From Paenibacillaceae bacterium (GTDB lineage: Bacteria > Bacillota > Bacilli > Paenibacillales > NBRC-103111), in assembly GCA_029256185.1 (NCBI GenBank), contig JAQSYI010000046.1:1-64000 (forward strand): DNA of 64,000 nt, given 5' to 3'. The notes under the pieces were generated by a model, which was given only the letters and a program-made list of their open reading frames with translations, was not told the DNA's origin and ran no database searches. Shown one piece after another: positions 54,575 through 62,824 of the stretch. A program made the position numbers and the translations under genes. Position 1 is the stretch's first letter. Each line of letters starts with the position of its first letter.

Positions 54575-57500
54575 TTATTTAGCCATCCACTCCAATAAAT
54601 TCTTTTGTATTTGAGCGGCTTGCGCGCGAGTGGCAGAACCTTTTGGATCAAAGACGGCCAACCCAGCTACAGTTGCTGTAGAATTCATAAGTCCATCAGC
54701 TACAGTGATCCAGACCAGTTCACGATAATCTTTTGTGATGCTTGCAACATCAGCATAACTTTTAGAAAGATCGAATTCTTTCGTAGCATTCCCCTTTTTA
54801 AATTTGGATACATTTGCTAAAATAACAGCCATCTCTTCACGGGTAATAACCTGATCAGGCCTAAATGCTTCCTTGCCAGTCGCCAAGTTCTCAAAAAGTT
54901 TTGCCTCATAACAAGCGTTTATAGTGCTATTGTACCAAGCTTCGCTTCTTACATCTGCGTATGGGCTGGATTGTGCTTCCGGTAAACGTAAAACGTTCTG
55001 GACCATCTGCATAAACTCCGCCCGGGTTATAGCTCTGTCCGGTTGATAGAGGTTGTTGCCCACACCAGCCACAAGGCCCCGCGCTGCTGCAAACTCGATG
55101 CTTCCTTGCGCCCAATGCTCTGAAATATCCGCAAATGTAATGGGGTTATATCCTATCATATATAAAGAGAAATGCCCCGTGGTGAAAGCTACTGTGCCGG
55201 TTGTAACATCATATTGGCAATTGGGGACAAGCTCCAATTGACCTTCGCTATCCACATAGTAAATTACAATAGCATTTGTGTCCTCATTTTTTTTAGGTGT
55301 GTAAGGAACACTCACGGTCACCTGACCACCATTGAAATCAGATAACACTGTATTGCCAACTACAATTTTAAGATCAAATACAGGCCGTTCACCCACGGCA
55401 ACTAACTGAGCTTCGGATAAACCGTATGCATTCGCTTTGGAAATAGATACAATTACCGTCTCGCTATCAGCACCAACAATCGTAGAAAGTGCTTTTTTAT
55501 CGAATTTCATATCTCCTAACACACCGGCATGGATATCAAGTGAACCATTCGTTTTGCTTACTAAATTTTCAATGGCCGCGACTGGCATGATTATACTGGC
55601 GGTATCAACATTTACAGGCAAGTTGTTAATTGTGATTGCTACGACCATTGCTTTATTGGCAGTCTCGTTCTTATCCACATTAGTTAACATATCAATTGCA
55701 GCGTTAAGCAGCGCTGAAGAAATATTTACAGAGGCTGAATTGCCTGTTACTGTGGAACTTGCCTCCAATGTAGCAATGATGCGGTCATCTGTAATTGAAG
55801 TTGATGGAGTGAGTGACGGACTTATCGTTATGTCTGTCTGGCCATTATTCTGATCGCTATTTGAACCCACATCGTCACCAATATAACTGAAATTTGCTGT
55901 AACTACTGTTGCTCCTGACGGCATTGTAAATGTCGTTGAGGCAGCGTTAGCATCACCAAATTCTCCTCCATTGTTAGTAGTCCAGCCATCAAAAGAATAA
56001 CTTCCGTTAGAAGTTGCCTGAATATTTATGACAGATCCAGCAGCATAATTGCCGCTGCCACTAACAACCCCTCCGGCTCCTGCCAGTATGGTAAGGGGAT
56101 AGAGTTGGACGGGTGTTACAGTGAAACTGACATTAAACCGCTGACTATCAGCAATACCTGTCACTGAAACAACAGCGGTGTAAGTACCGGCACCAAGCCC
56201 TGTCTTCGGTACGATCGTAAAGCTGTCACTTACTCCCGCAGCCAGATTAGAGAGCTCCGTTTTAGACAATATGAAGTCACTGGCATTTGTTCCTGATAAA
56301 CCGACTGTCACACTGCTGTTCGTGCTATTACCGTAGTTAGCCACCGTTACCGAATGAGCCGGAATCTGAGAGTATCCAACGGTCTGCGTTCCAAAGCTTT
56401 TGTCAGATGATGGAGACAATACAAGCGTATAAGTTGAAACATCTGTTACAGTGAACCAGACCTCAAAGCTTGAGCTATCTGCGGTTCCAGCTACCGTGAC
56501 TGTAGCCGTATAGATACCAGCAGCCAACCCGGTTTTGGGAATTACCGTGAAGCTGTCGCTGGCTCCGGGAGCCAGATTAGCAAGTTCAGTTTTGGACAAG
56601 ACAAAGTCGTTAGCGTTGGATCCAGACAAAGCAACCGTCACATTGCCGTTAATGTTATTGCCGTAATTAGCTACCGTTACCGAATGAGCCGGAATCTGAG
56701 AATATCCAACGGTCTCCGTTCCAAAGCTTTTGTCGGATGATGGGGACAATACAAGCGTGTAGGTTGGAGCATGATTCACAGAAAATGCCAAATTAAAGAC
56801 TCCACTATTATCAGGTCCCAATACAGTTACAGTTGCATAATACGCTCCGGCAGATAAACCTGTTTTTGGAACAACCGTGAAGCTATCGGAGCTCCCCGCT
56901 ACAAGTCCATTGATTCTGTCCTTTGACAATTCAAAACAATCCGCATCCTTACCTGCAAGAATAATTGAAATATCAGCACTGGGAATACTGCCCGTGGCTT
57001 GAACAACAACTGTATGATCAGCAAACCTATTATAACCTTCATTTTGAGTTCCGAAGTCTTTGTTTGCTGATAGGGGCACATTAATCAAAAAATAGTCCTG
57101 TTTAAATCTTGCTTCCAGCAGCATATCCCCAGTTGCCCTCATTTCAAAGGTAGAGCTGGAAGAAATTCGAACGTTGTCTTCATACCACCCATCAAATGAG
57201 TATCCTTCATTAGGCAGAGCATACATGCGAACCATGGCATTTTCGGGATACGTTCCTTCTCCCAAAGCTGTCCCGCCACTACTCGTCTGTATACCGATAT
57301 GGAACTGGTTGACCGTAATTGTAGCAGTGGGCTGGATAGTACCATTTATTGCACCGGTTTCATCGGTTAATTGCAGTCCGGGAGCAAGACCCGTTTCCGA
57401 TTGCATACCAATAACGGTAGTATCCGTGATTGGAACATCATTATAAGCATGTTGTATTAAAGTACCGTCTTCCAGATATTCTGATACATTAAGATCCATT

Positions 57501-58975
57501 TGACCATGATCAGTTCCTCTAATTACAACCGAATAATCATTTGTAAATAATTTTGCGGTTTTGACAAATTCGCCCGACTCATCTTCTTCGACATAAAAAC
57601 TTCCATATTCATTATAGCTGCTGCCAACTTCCCCATTACCAAGCGAAGCTAATAAGTCACCTTTATCATTATATATATCCATAATTACTGGACACTGCGC
57701 AGAAATAATAGTTGTGTACTGACTATTCAAGCTTCGTTCAAGCTGATATGCGTATTCGGCATATTTGTTAAGCTCCGCTTGATTGGTGATTACCATTTGC
57801 ATCGCCGTCGCTGACATAACCAAATCAAATTGCCATTTTTCCAAACCTGCCGTCCTGTTTTTCAAGTAAGCACTAAAATAGTTAAATTGATTACGTTTAT
57901 AGGTGTGATATATTCCGGCAAGTCCATTTACAAGCAAATAAGTGCTCTCTACAAAACTTGTTGGCGTCACAGGGACATCAGCTAATTCATCAGCCAATTC
58001 GCCTAATACTTCAAGAGTAGTTTTCAGTGCATCACTGTCATCATCCATTTCATTTTCGACATAAAGCATTAAAGCTGTTTGCGCCAAGTTAATATTTTGC
58101 TCCGCATCGTCAACTTGATGCTGCAACATGACATACATAAATTGCAAGAAGGATATTTTGTCATTTAGTTCTTGCCGTGGATCTGTGTAGCTTTCATTGG
58201 ATAGCAGTTGATAGTACCTTGGCCATTTTTTCTTTACATCAGCAGGCCACTTCGCATCTGTCAAAAATTTGAGAAAGTTCTCAGCCTCCTTTGGTGTCAA
58301 TATGGTGCTTATCGGTTCGGCAGTTTCATTCGTTTTTCTAAATCTTGCTTCGATATCCTTGCTCTCTGTTGCTGCAAAACGATATACATCTCCCGCCCCC
58401 GCTATCTTCAAGCCCTTTTCGTACCAGCCATCAAATGAAAAACCGGCATTTGCTTTACCCGTAAGTGTAACAGTGCTGTTCAAATTATAATAACCACCGC
58501 CTTGTGCCGTGCCTCCGGCGCCTGACGAAGTAGATACTTTCGCTATTGTATTGCTTTGATTATTATAATCATAAATAAAAGTACATAAATTAATGTGTGG
58601 AGAGGCAGTGCTAGCTCCGACAATATATCCTGCCTCAATATAATATCTACCGCTCCTATTATTGCCCATCCATAGCAGGAGGGAAACCTGTCCATCGTTA
58701 CCTGGACCACCCATTACATAGGATGAAGTTCTAAAAGCCCCCTTCTTTCCGTTCGTGTACTCGTACGCATCCACGAAAAGATAATCCGGAGAAATATTGC
58801 CAGGAATTATCAAACGGGCGTTGAGATACAGATGGTCAGGCCGATTGCCGTCCTGAGTAATATACGAAATATAGGAGCTGCCTGCCGCGAGTGTTGGAGA
58901 TATGGGAATCGTAACAAACACCATTATAAATGATAAAATACATATCAAGGCTCTCTTATAAGCTCTTGGAAACAC
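54575..58975 (-). CDS. Large S-layer-homology surface protein with tandem repeats
   Basis: This exported protein has about 1466 residues. I start it at a GTG at 58975, which has GGGGGAG 7 nt upstream and leads straight into a signal peptide (ALICILSFIMVFVTIPISPTLAAG). A helical region of about 250 residues near the N-terminus has no known family. GYSFDGWYE-type repeats occur near residues 200 and 600, and again near 1100. Three tandem beta-rich repeats of 110 residues follow (YTLVLSPSSDKSFGT units). The C-terminus has three SLH domains (FADISEHWAQGSIEFA; YADVRSEAWYN; YADVASITKDY), which bind pyruvylated cell-wall polymer. No catalytic motif is seen; adhesion is a reasonable guess. The DNA is AT-richer than the neighbours. 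Confidence 0.85.
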   Translation of the reverse strand: MFPRAYKRALICILSFIMVFVTIPISPTLAAGSSYISYITQDGNRPDHLYLNARLIIPGNISPDYLFVDAYEYTNGKKGAFRTSSYVMGGPGNDGQVSLLLWMGNNRSGRYYIEAGYIVGASTASPHINLCTFIYDYNNQSNTIAKVSTSSGAGGTAQGGGYYNLNSTVTLTGKANAGFSFDGWYEKGLKIAGAGDVYRFAATESKDIEARFRKTNETAEPISTILTPKEAENFLKFLTDAKWPADVKKKWPRYYQLLSNESYTDPRQELNDKISFLQFMYVMLQHQVDDAEQNINLAQTALMLYVENEMDDDSDALKTTLEVLGELADELADVPVTPTSFVESTYLLVNGLAGIYHTYKRNQFNYFSAYLKNRTAGLEKWQFDLVMSATAMQMVITNQAELNKYAEYAYQLERSLNSQYTTIISAQCPVIMDIYNDKGDLLASLGNGEVGSSYNEYGSFYVEEDESGEFVKTAKLFTNDYSVVIRGTDHGQMDLNVSEYLEDGTLIQHAYNDVPITDTTVIGMQSETGLAPGLQLTDETGAINGTIQPTATITVNQFHIGIQTSSGGTALGEGTYPENAMVRMYALPNEGYSFDGWYEDNVRISSSSTFEMRATGDMLLEARFKQDYFLINVPLSANKDFGTQNEGYNRFADHTVVVQATGSIPSADISIILAGKDADCFELSKDRINGLVAGSSDSFTVVPKTGLSAGAYYATVTVLGPDNSGVFNLAFSVNHAPTYTLVLSPSSDKSFGTETVGYSQIPAHSVTVANYGNNINGNVTVALSGSNANDFVLSKTELANLAPGASDSFTVIPKTGLAAGIYTATVTVAGTADSSSFEVWFTVTDVSTYTLVLSPSSDKSFGTQTVGYSQIPAHSVTVANYGNSTNSSVTVGLSGTNASDFILSKTELSNLAAGVSDSFTIVPKTGLGAGTYTAVVSVTGIADSQRFNVSFTVTPVQLYPLTILAGAGGVVSGSGNYAAGSVINIQATSNGSYSFDGWTTNNGGEFGDANAASTTFTMPSGATVVTANFSYIGDDVGSNSDQNNGQTDITISPSLTPSTSITDDRIIATLEASSTVTGNSASVNISSALLNAAIDMLTNVDKNETANKAMVVAITINNLPVNVDTASIIMPVAAIENLVSKTNGSLDIHAGVLGDMKFDKKALSTIVGADSETVIVSISKANAYGLSEAQLVAVGERPVFDLKIVVGNTVLSDFNGGQVTVSVPYTPKKNEDTNAIVIYYVDSEGQLELVPNCQYDVTTGTVAFTTGHFSLYMIGYNPITFADISEHWAQGSIEFAAARGLVAGVGNNLYQPDRAITRAEFMQMVQNVLRLPEAQSSPYADVRSEAWYNSTINACYEAKLFENLATGKEAFRPDQVITREEMAVILANVSKFKKGNATKEFDLSKSYADVASITKDYRELVWITVADGLMNSTATVAGLAVFDPKGSATRAQAAQIQKNLLEWMAK

Positions 58976-59272
58976 AATAATTCTCCCCCTACTCTTAACC
59001 GCATTTAATGAGTGCATAGTGAGTTGTGAAAATATTCCAAAAACAATGTGGAATGATAGGTTAATTCGACGATTACTATGTATTTCCTGCAAAACATAAT
59101 TTAACCTTAAAAACTTCTAGATTTATTCACTTTTTCAATGTCCAGCCACATCACCTTTCTGCAGAAAAACAACAAAGAAGACCACGCTCCAATTATTCCT
59201 TCGGATGTGGTCTTCCCAAGCATATTTGTTGCGGATAATCGTATACGTGGAGCTCTATATTCTATCAATCTG
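58976..59272. other. Intergenic region between the SLH and beta-helix genes
   Basis: It holds the upstream region of the SLH gene (AT-rich, no clear promoter that I can place) and the terminator of the beta-helix gene. No gene is seen. Confidence 0.5.
59163..59215 (-). terminator. Terminator of the beta-helix gene
   Basis: On the minus strand GAAGACCAC and GTGGTCTTC form a 9-bp perfect stem with a long loop, followed by TTTGTTGTTTTT. It is 58 bp after the stop codon at 59273. Confidence 0.7.
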
Positions 59273-60637
59273 TCAAATATCCAACTGGGCGTCTATTGTA
59301 CCCGGTCCAGGCACAAGGCAGACAACCGATGAGTCATCCATTTTCGTATTGGCCCAGCCTCTGATATGAATCCTCTTGTCCGGCACGGAATTGGCCACCA
59401 AATCCAGAGAACCCTTATGATTGAATATGCATCCGATTAAATTGATCCGTGTCGGCAAGTAGTCCGCCATCGCTTGGTTGCCGTGGAACATGATGCTGTT
59501 GTTCTGAAAGCTGGAGCTGACTACGGTAATGACATCGACAGGAGTGTTAGCCGAGAGGAACGGCGTCTCGCGCTCATGGAGCACTCGAATGTTGTCAAAT
59601 ACCAGCTGCTCCTGGCTGGGAACCGGCGCCCCCGGATAATACGAACGGCTGAAGCGGTCATTGTCGAAGTGGATGGAAAACCCGATTCTTGCTTTTCTTA
59701 AGAATATGTTCTTGAACGTAACATTCCGCACGCCTGCTGTATATGTCACCGTATCCTGTACCATAACCCACTGGATGCCGTCTTGCACCACGGTTCCCTG
59801 GGCATGCTCCGGTCTGGTAAAAGATTCATATTGTTTGGAATCGGCATCCGCCTTCACCCGGTACAGACGGCCATTGGACACGACCGTATCCGATTTCTGC
59901 ACCTTGATCCCCGGCTCCCAGTCCTTCCAGGCACCGGCCAGAATTCTGCAGAAATACCCGACGCAATCGTTATTGGCGGTGCTGCGGGCCGTATCATGAC
60001 AGTTTTCCACAACACCGTCCTCGATCCAACCCAACTCCGGATTGCCTACATCATAATCATGGGCGTTCAGTGCAACAGCGTCATCATACGTCTCAAAAGT
60101 GCCGTTGCCAATATAAAATCGTTTGCCTCTGCCCAGGTGAACCCCGTCTTTTTCCCCTTTGATGATTACATCATCAATAAAAATATCCTCAAAGGTACAG
60201 ATATGAATGCCGTATTGCAATTTCCCCAGATCCATACAACGGAACCCTGTCACTCTCAGGTCCTTGACATAAAAAAAGGCAAGCTGACCGTGCAGACCGA
60301 ACACATCATGGAAGGTTCTGGCATCTACGCCGTTCACGACAATATGAAGGTTCTCGACAGCTATATGCTCGTCATACGTTTTGGTCAACGCTCCCTTGTT
60401 CAAGAGCACATGAGAAAACGCACCTTCTTCATCCGACTTTTGCACAAAAACCCCGTTGCCGAATTGCAGTGTTGTGTGGCTGGCGATATATACGGTTCTG
60501 GCCAGCTTGTATGTCCCGGGTTGGCTCACCGTAATGGTGCCGCCTTGATCAAGGGCTCGCTGCAGCGCTTCGGCGTTCGCCCGTCCGGAGGCATGGGGGG
60601 AAAATCCGTAAGACGCCGCATCCATATAGGTAGTCAT
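59273..60637 (-). CDS. Right-handed beta-helix protein, GH28/pectin-lyase-like
   Basis: The protein of about 454 residues has the repeated short beta-strand pattern of pectin-lyase folds (VKDLRVTGFRCMDL, FEDIFIDDVIIKGEKDGVHLG, VRNVTFKNIFLRKARIG). The N-terminal YGFSPHASGRANAEALQRAL, then ALDQGGTITVSQPGTYKL, is the usual glycan-binding entry of GH28 or epimerase-like relatives. EKDGVHLG and TYDDAVALNAHDYD carry paired acids as in GH28, and NDCVGYF follows. No signal peptide is seen, so it may act inside the cell. AAGGAG precedes the ATG at 60637. Its promoter region repeats that of the AraC gene, suggesting shared control. Confidence 0.78.
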   Translation of the reverse strand: MTTYMDAASYGFSPHASGRANAEALQRALDQGGTITVSQPGTYKLARTVYIASHTTLQFGNGVFVQKSDEEGAFSHVLLNKGALTKTYDEHIAVENLHIVVNGVDARTFHDVFGLHGQLAFFYVKDLRVTGFRCMDLGKLQYGIHICTFEDIFIDDVIIKGEKDGVHLGRGKRFYIGNGTFETYDDAVALNAHDYDVGNPELGWIEDGVVENCHDTARSTANNDCVGYFCRILAGAWKDWEPGIKVQKSDTVVSNGRLYRVKADADSKQYESFTRPEHAQGTVVQDGIQWVMVQDTVTYTAGVRNVTFKNIFLRKARIGFSIHFDNDRFSRSYYPGAPVPSQEQLVFDNIRVLHERETPFLSANTPVDVITVVSSSFQNNSIMFHGNQAMADYLPTRINLIGCIFNHKGSLDLVANSVPDKRIHIRGWANTKMDDSSVVCLVPGPGTIDAQLDI

Positions 60638-60659
60638 AACAGTCTCCTTTGTAAAACAG

Positions 60660-60723
60660 CTGTACAACACATAAAGTATAGCTGAACCTATTTGAAAATG
60701 CTACCTGCAAATCCAAGGGCAAC
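60660..60723 (-). repeat. Promoter-region repeat, copy 2
   Basis: This is the partner of 54252-54314, at nearly the same distance from a start codon and in the same orientation. It is likely a shared activator-dependent promoter. Confidence 0.75.
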
Positions 60724-60792
60724 ATGCCTGCGCCGCGGCAACCCAAGCAGCCGGTATGGATAATTTTTCTTTTCAAGATTTTCCTGCTCTGG

Positions 60793-61157
60793 TATAATCC
60801 TTAGCAAATACTCGTCAGGAAAAGGAAGACATTTATGGCCGAACAATTATTTGTCAGCCCATACGGAACACCACCTTATCAGCACTAGCTGGTTTGCAAA
60901 AATATCCGAACAGCAATTTTGTTGTTGATGCAAGGAACGGATTTGAAGATGAAAAAGAGGATGTGGAGTGGGGCTTTCATTACCTTTTGCCTGAGATGTC
61001 TAAAACCACTTGCAGCGCAGTCGTTTTTGTTATGAATACCGTGAACGATATCGAAGAAGAGATGGATATGTGGACGAAAGAATTCATGCGTTACTTTACG
61101 GTTGTAAAAGTCGATTCATATGAAAAAGCGGTCGCTGCTTTGTCAACGGTTGTATAA
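60793..61157 (+). pseudogene. Small gene apparently frameshifted near its 5' end
   Basis: A TATAAT box (60793-60798), a GGAAGA site and an ATG at 60835 start a frame that stops after 17 codons (to 60888). The +2 frame then stays open to 61157 and encodes LSALAGLQKYPNSNFVVDAR and a further acidic 80 residues (MDMWTKEFMRYFTVVKVDSY). Removing two bases, or adding one, near 60870-60875 would give one protein of about 107 residues. The remaining open part could alternatively start at a TTG at 60894 without a good site. I do not recognise the family. Confidence 0.5.
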
Positions 61158-61179
61158 CCATAACAATTATCGGGAAATT

Positions 61180-61752
61180 TTATGAGTTCAATTGATAGTC
61201 TGCCTGAGCGATTTTCTTGAATATATTCTTATTGCTCAATCTTAACAAGATGTTGTCCACCTCCTCCGGTGAGCAACGGCATTCTTCTTCATTCCGGTAA
61301 AGGCAGCGAATGTCATGATTAACACATTCTTTGCCGTTCTTGATCAATACATTTTTATTAACGGTTTGCTCCTTTGACAGCAATGCTTCTCTTAATATGC
61401 ATGTTTCTCCATGCTCAGGAGAAATAATGGAGATGGTTTTCGAGGTTGACCCGGTCAGCCCCAAGAAAGTAGTTAGAACGCCATGTGTCAATGTTATGTC
61501 GAGAACAAATGCAATCATTATTAACGTTGTGGTTTTGACATTGATGTAATATAAACCGTTAGGCAAGAGAAGCTGTCTGTTGCTGCCGGTCTCATCCTCC
61601 ATTGCTACCAAAGCATGGCTCAATAAGGAGGAGTCCGTCCCTCCCCGCAGGAAATTGAAGATTTTTATAGAATCCTCATTATCAATTTCCAAGGTATCGC
61701 ATAGATCCTCAAGTATTCTATTCTTGTAATCACATTTGTTCAATGTCTCCAT
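61180..61752 (-). CDS. Unrecognised protein with one hydrophobic segment and Cys-rich C-terminus
   Basis: The 190-residue protein has a charged N-terminal third and one strongly hydrophobic stretch near the middle (TTTLIMIAFVLDITLTHGVL). Near its end it has a group of cysteines (CVNHDIRCLYRNEEECRCSP) that could bind a metal. ATG at 61752 has CGGAGG upstream and lies one base after the stop of the metalloprotease-like gene, so the two are translated together. I know no family for it. The DNA is AT-richer than the left part of the window. Confidence 0.7.
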   Translation of the reverse strand: METLNKCDYKNRILEDLCDTLEIDNEDSIKIFNFLRGGTDSSLLSHALVAMEDETGSNRQLLLPNGLYYINVKTTTLIMIAFVLDITLTHGVLTTFLGLTGSTSKTISIISPEHGETCILREALLSKEQTVNKNVLIKNGKECVNHDIRCLYRNEEECRCSPEEVDNILLRLSNKNIFKKIAQADYQLNS

Positions 61753-61753
61753 G

Positions 61754-62794
61754 TCATTGCCTCCGATAATCATCGACGATAATATCAACATAGGTACTGT
61801 AAAAAAACCAGGCTCCCGCCATCCTGAAATTAAATTCCTCTTCCGTCATTTCATATGATCCGGCAAAAATCTGCCTGACTGCCCGCTCCCGAATAAGTAC
61901 CGGAGGATGACTATCTGACAAGGTAATCGTCTTTTTATTAAAATGCAACTCTTGCATCTTCATGAGGGAATAAAATAATCCTATGGAAATAAATACATCT
62001 CTTCGCTCCGCAGTCGTTGCGCATCTGTTAAATAGTGAATGAAAAGACATCATATCCGCAGCAATTTCTTCCGCCCATTTAACCAGAATGTCGTCTGACA
62101 GGTACATTTTTAACATATGATAGAGTTCTTCGTTCGATGTCCTTAACGAGTCAATATAGACGAGTAATTCATTCCGTGCATTTCCTATAAAAAAATCCCG
62201 CGTTTCTTTATTGAATTTGGATAAATGCCAATGTGCCATTTCGTGGTGAAAGATTAATTTGGCAGTGGTTAGTGTATACGGGAAATCACCATCCGCATCA
62301 AATAGGTTCGAGCTCCATATTAATGTAATTCCCTTCCTGTTCTTCTGTACCGAATATTGCCTCCACTTCTGCAATATTTGGTCTATTTCACGAATGCCTT
62401 CTTTTGATAGATGCTCATCCGTGAAATACTTCATAACAATCTCCAAATCGATTGAATCATTGCTTCTTAAAATATTTATCAGGTCTCTGAAAGTGCTCAA
62501 TATGGATAATGAAGCTAATATATATATATTTATAAAAATGGTATTAGTTGAACTGTGTTCCCATGCTCTTATTTCGGGATGGAAGCCAATTATATACTCC
62601 ATTTTTTTTATTTCATTCTTTATCGGCAAGTAGCTGGCTTCATATTTTGAATCCACGTATGTACCATGTTCATTGAATATTCCTGCAAATATGTCAATGA
62701 TTTTTTGCTTCATATAATTGTTTTCGTCATCATCATGGCTGAAATAACCTTCGCATTTAATGTGATCTGCGATTTTGTATCCGTCTGTATCCAT
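61754..62794 (-). CDS. HExxH metalloprotease-like protein (M48-like pattern)
   Basis: The 346-residue protein has no signal peptide. It has a zinc-site motif IFHHEMAHWHL near residue 190, a downstream acidic segment WAEEIAADMMSFHSLF (possible third ligand, as EExxAD in M48 peptidases), and DSHPPVLIRERAV further on, again as in M48 (HPP...R). Its substrate is unknown. GGTGAGG precedes the ATG. It lies 30 bp downstream of a sensor histidine kinase gene and is followed by a coupled gene of unknown function. Confidence 0.72.
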   Translation of the reverse strand: MDTDGYKIADHIKCEGYFSHDDDENNYMKQKIIDIFAGIFNEHGTYVDSKYEASYLPIKNEIKKMEYIIGFHPEIRAWEHSSTNTIFINIYILASLSILSTFRDLINILRSNDSIDLEIVMKYFTDEHLSKEGIREIDQILQKWRQYSVQKNRKGITLIWSSNLFDADGDFPYTLTTAKLIFHHEMAHWHLSKFNKETRDFFIGNARNELLVYIDSLRTSNEELYHMLKMYLSDDILVKWAEEIAADMMSFHSLFNRCATTAERRDVFISIGLFYSLMKMQELHFNKKTITLSDSHPPVLIRERAVRQIFAGSYEMTEEEFNFRMAGAWFFYSTYVDIIVDDYRRQ

Positions 62795-62824
62795 CTTGCC
62801 TCACCGCCCAATTTTTTGAATTTT

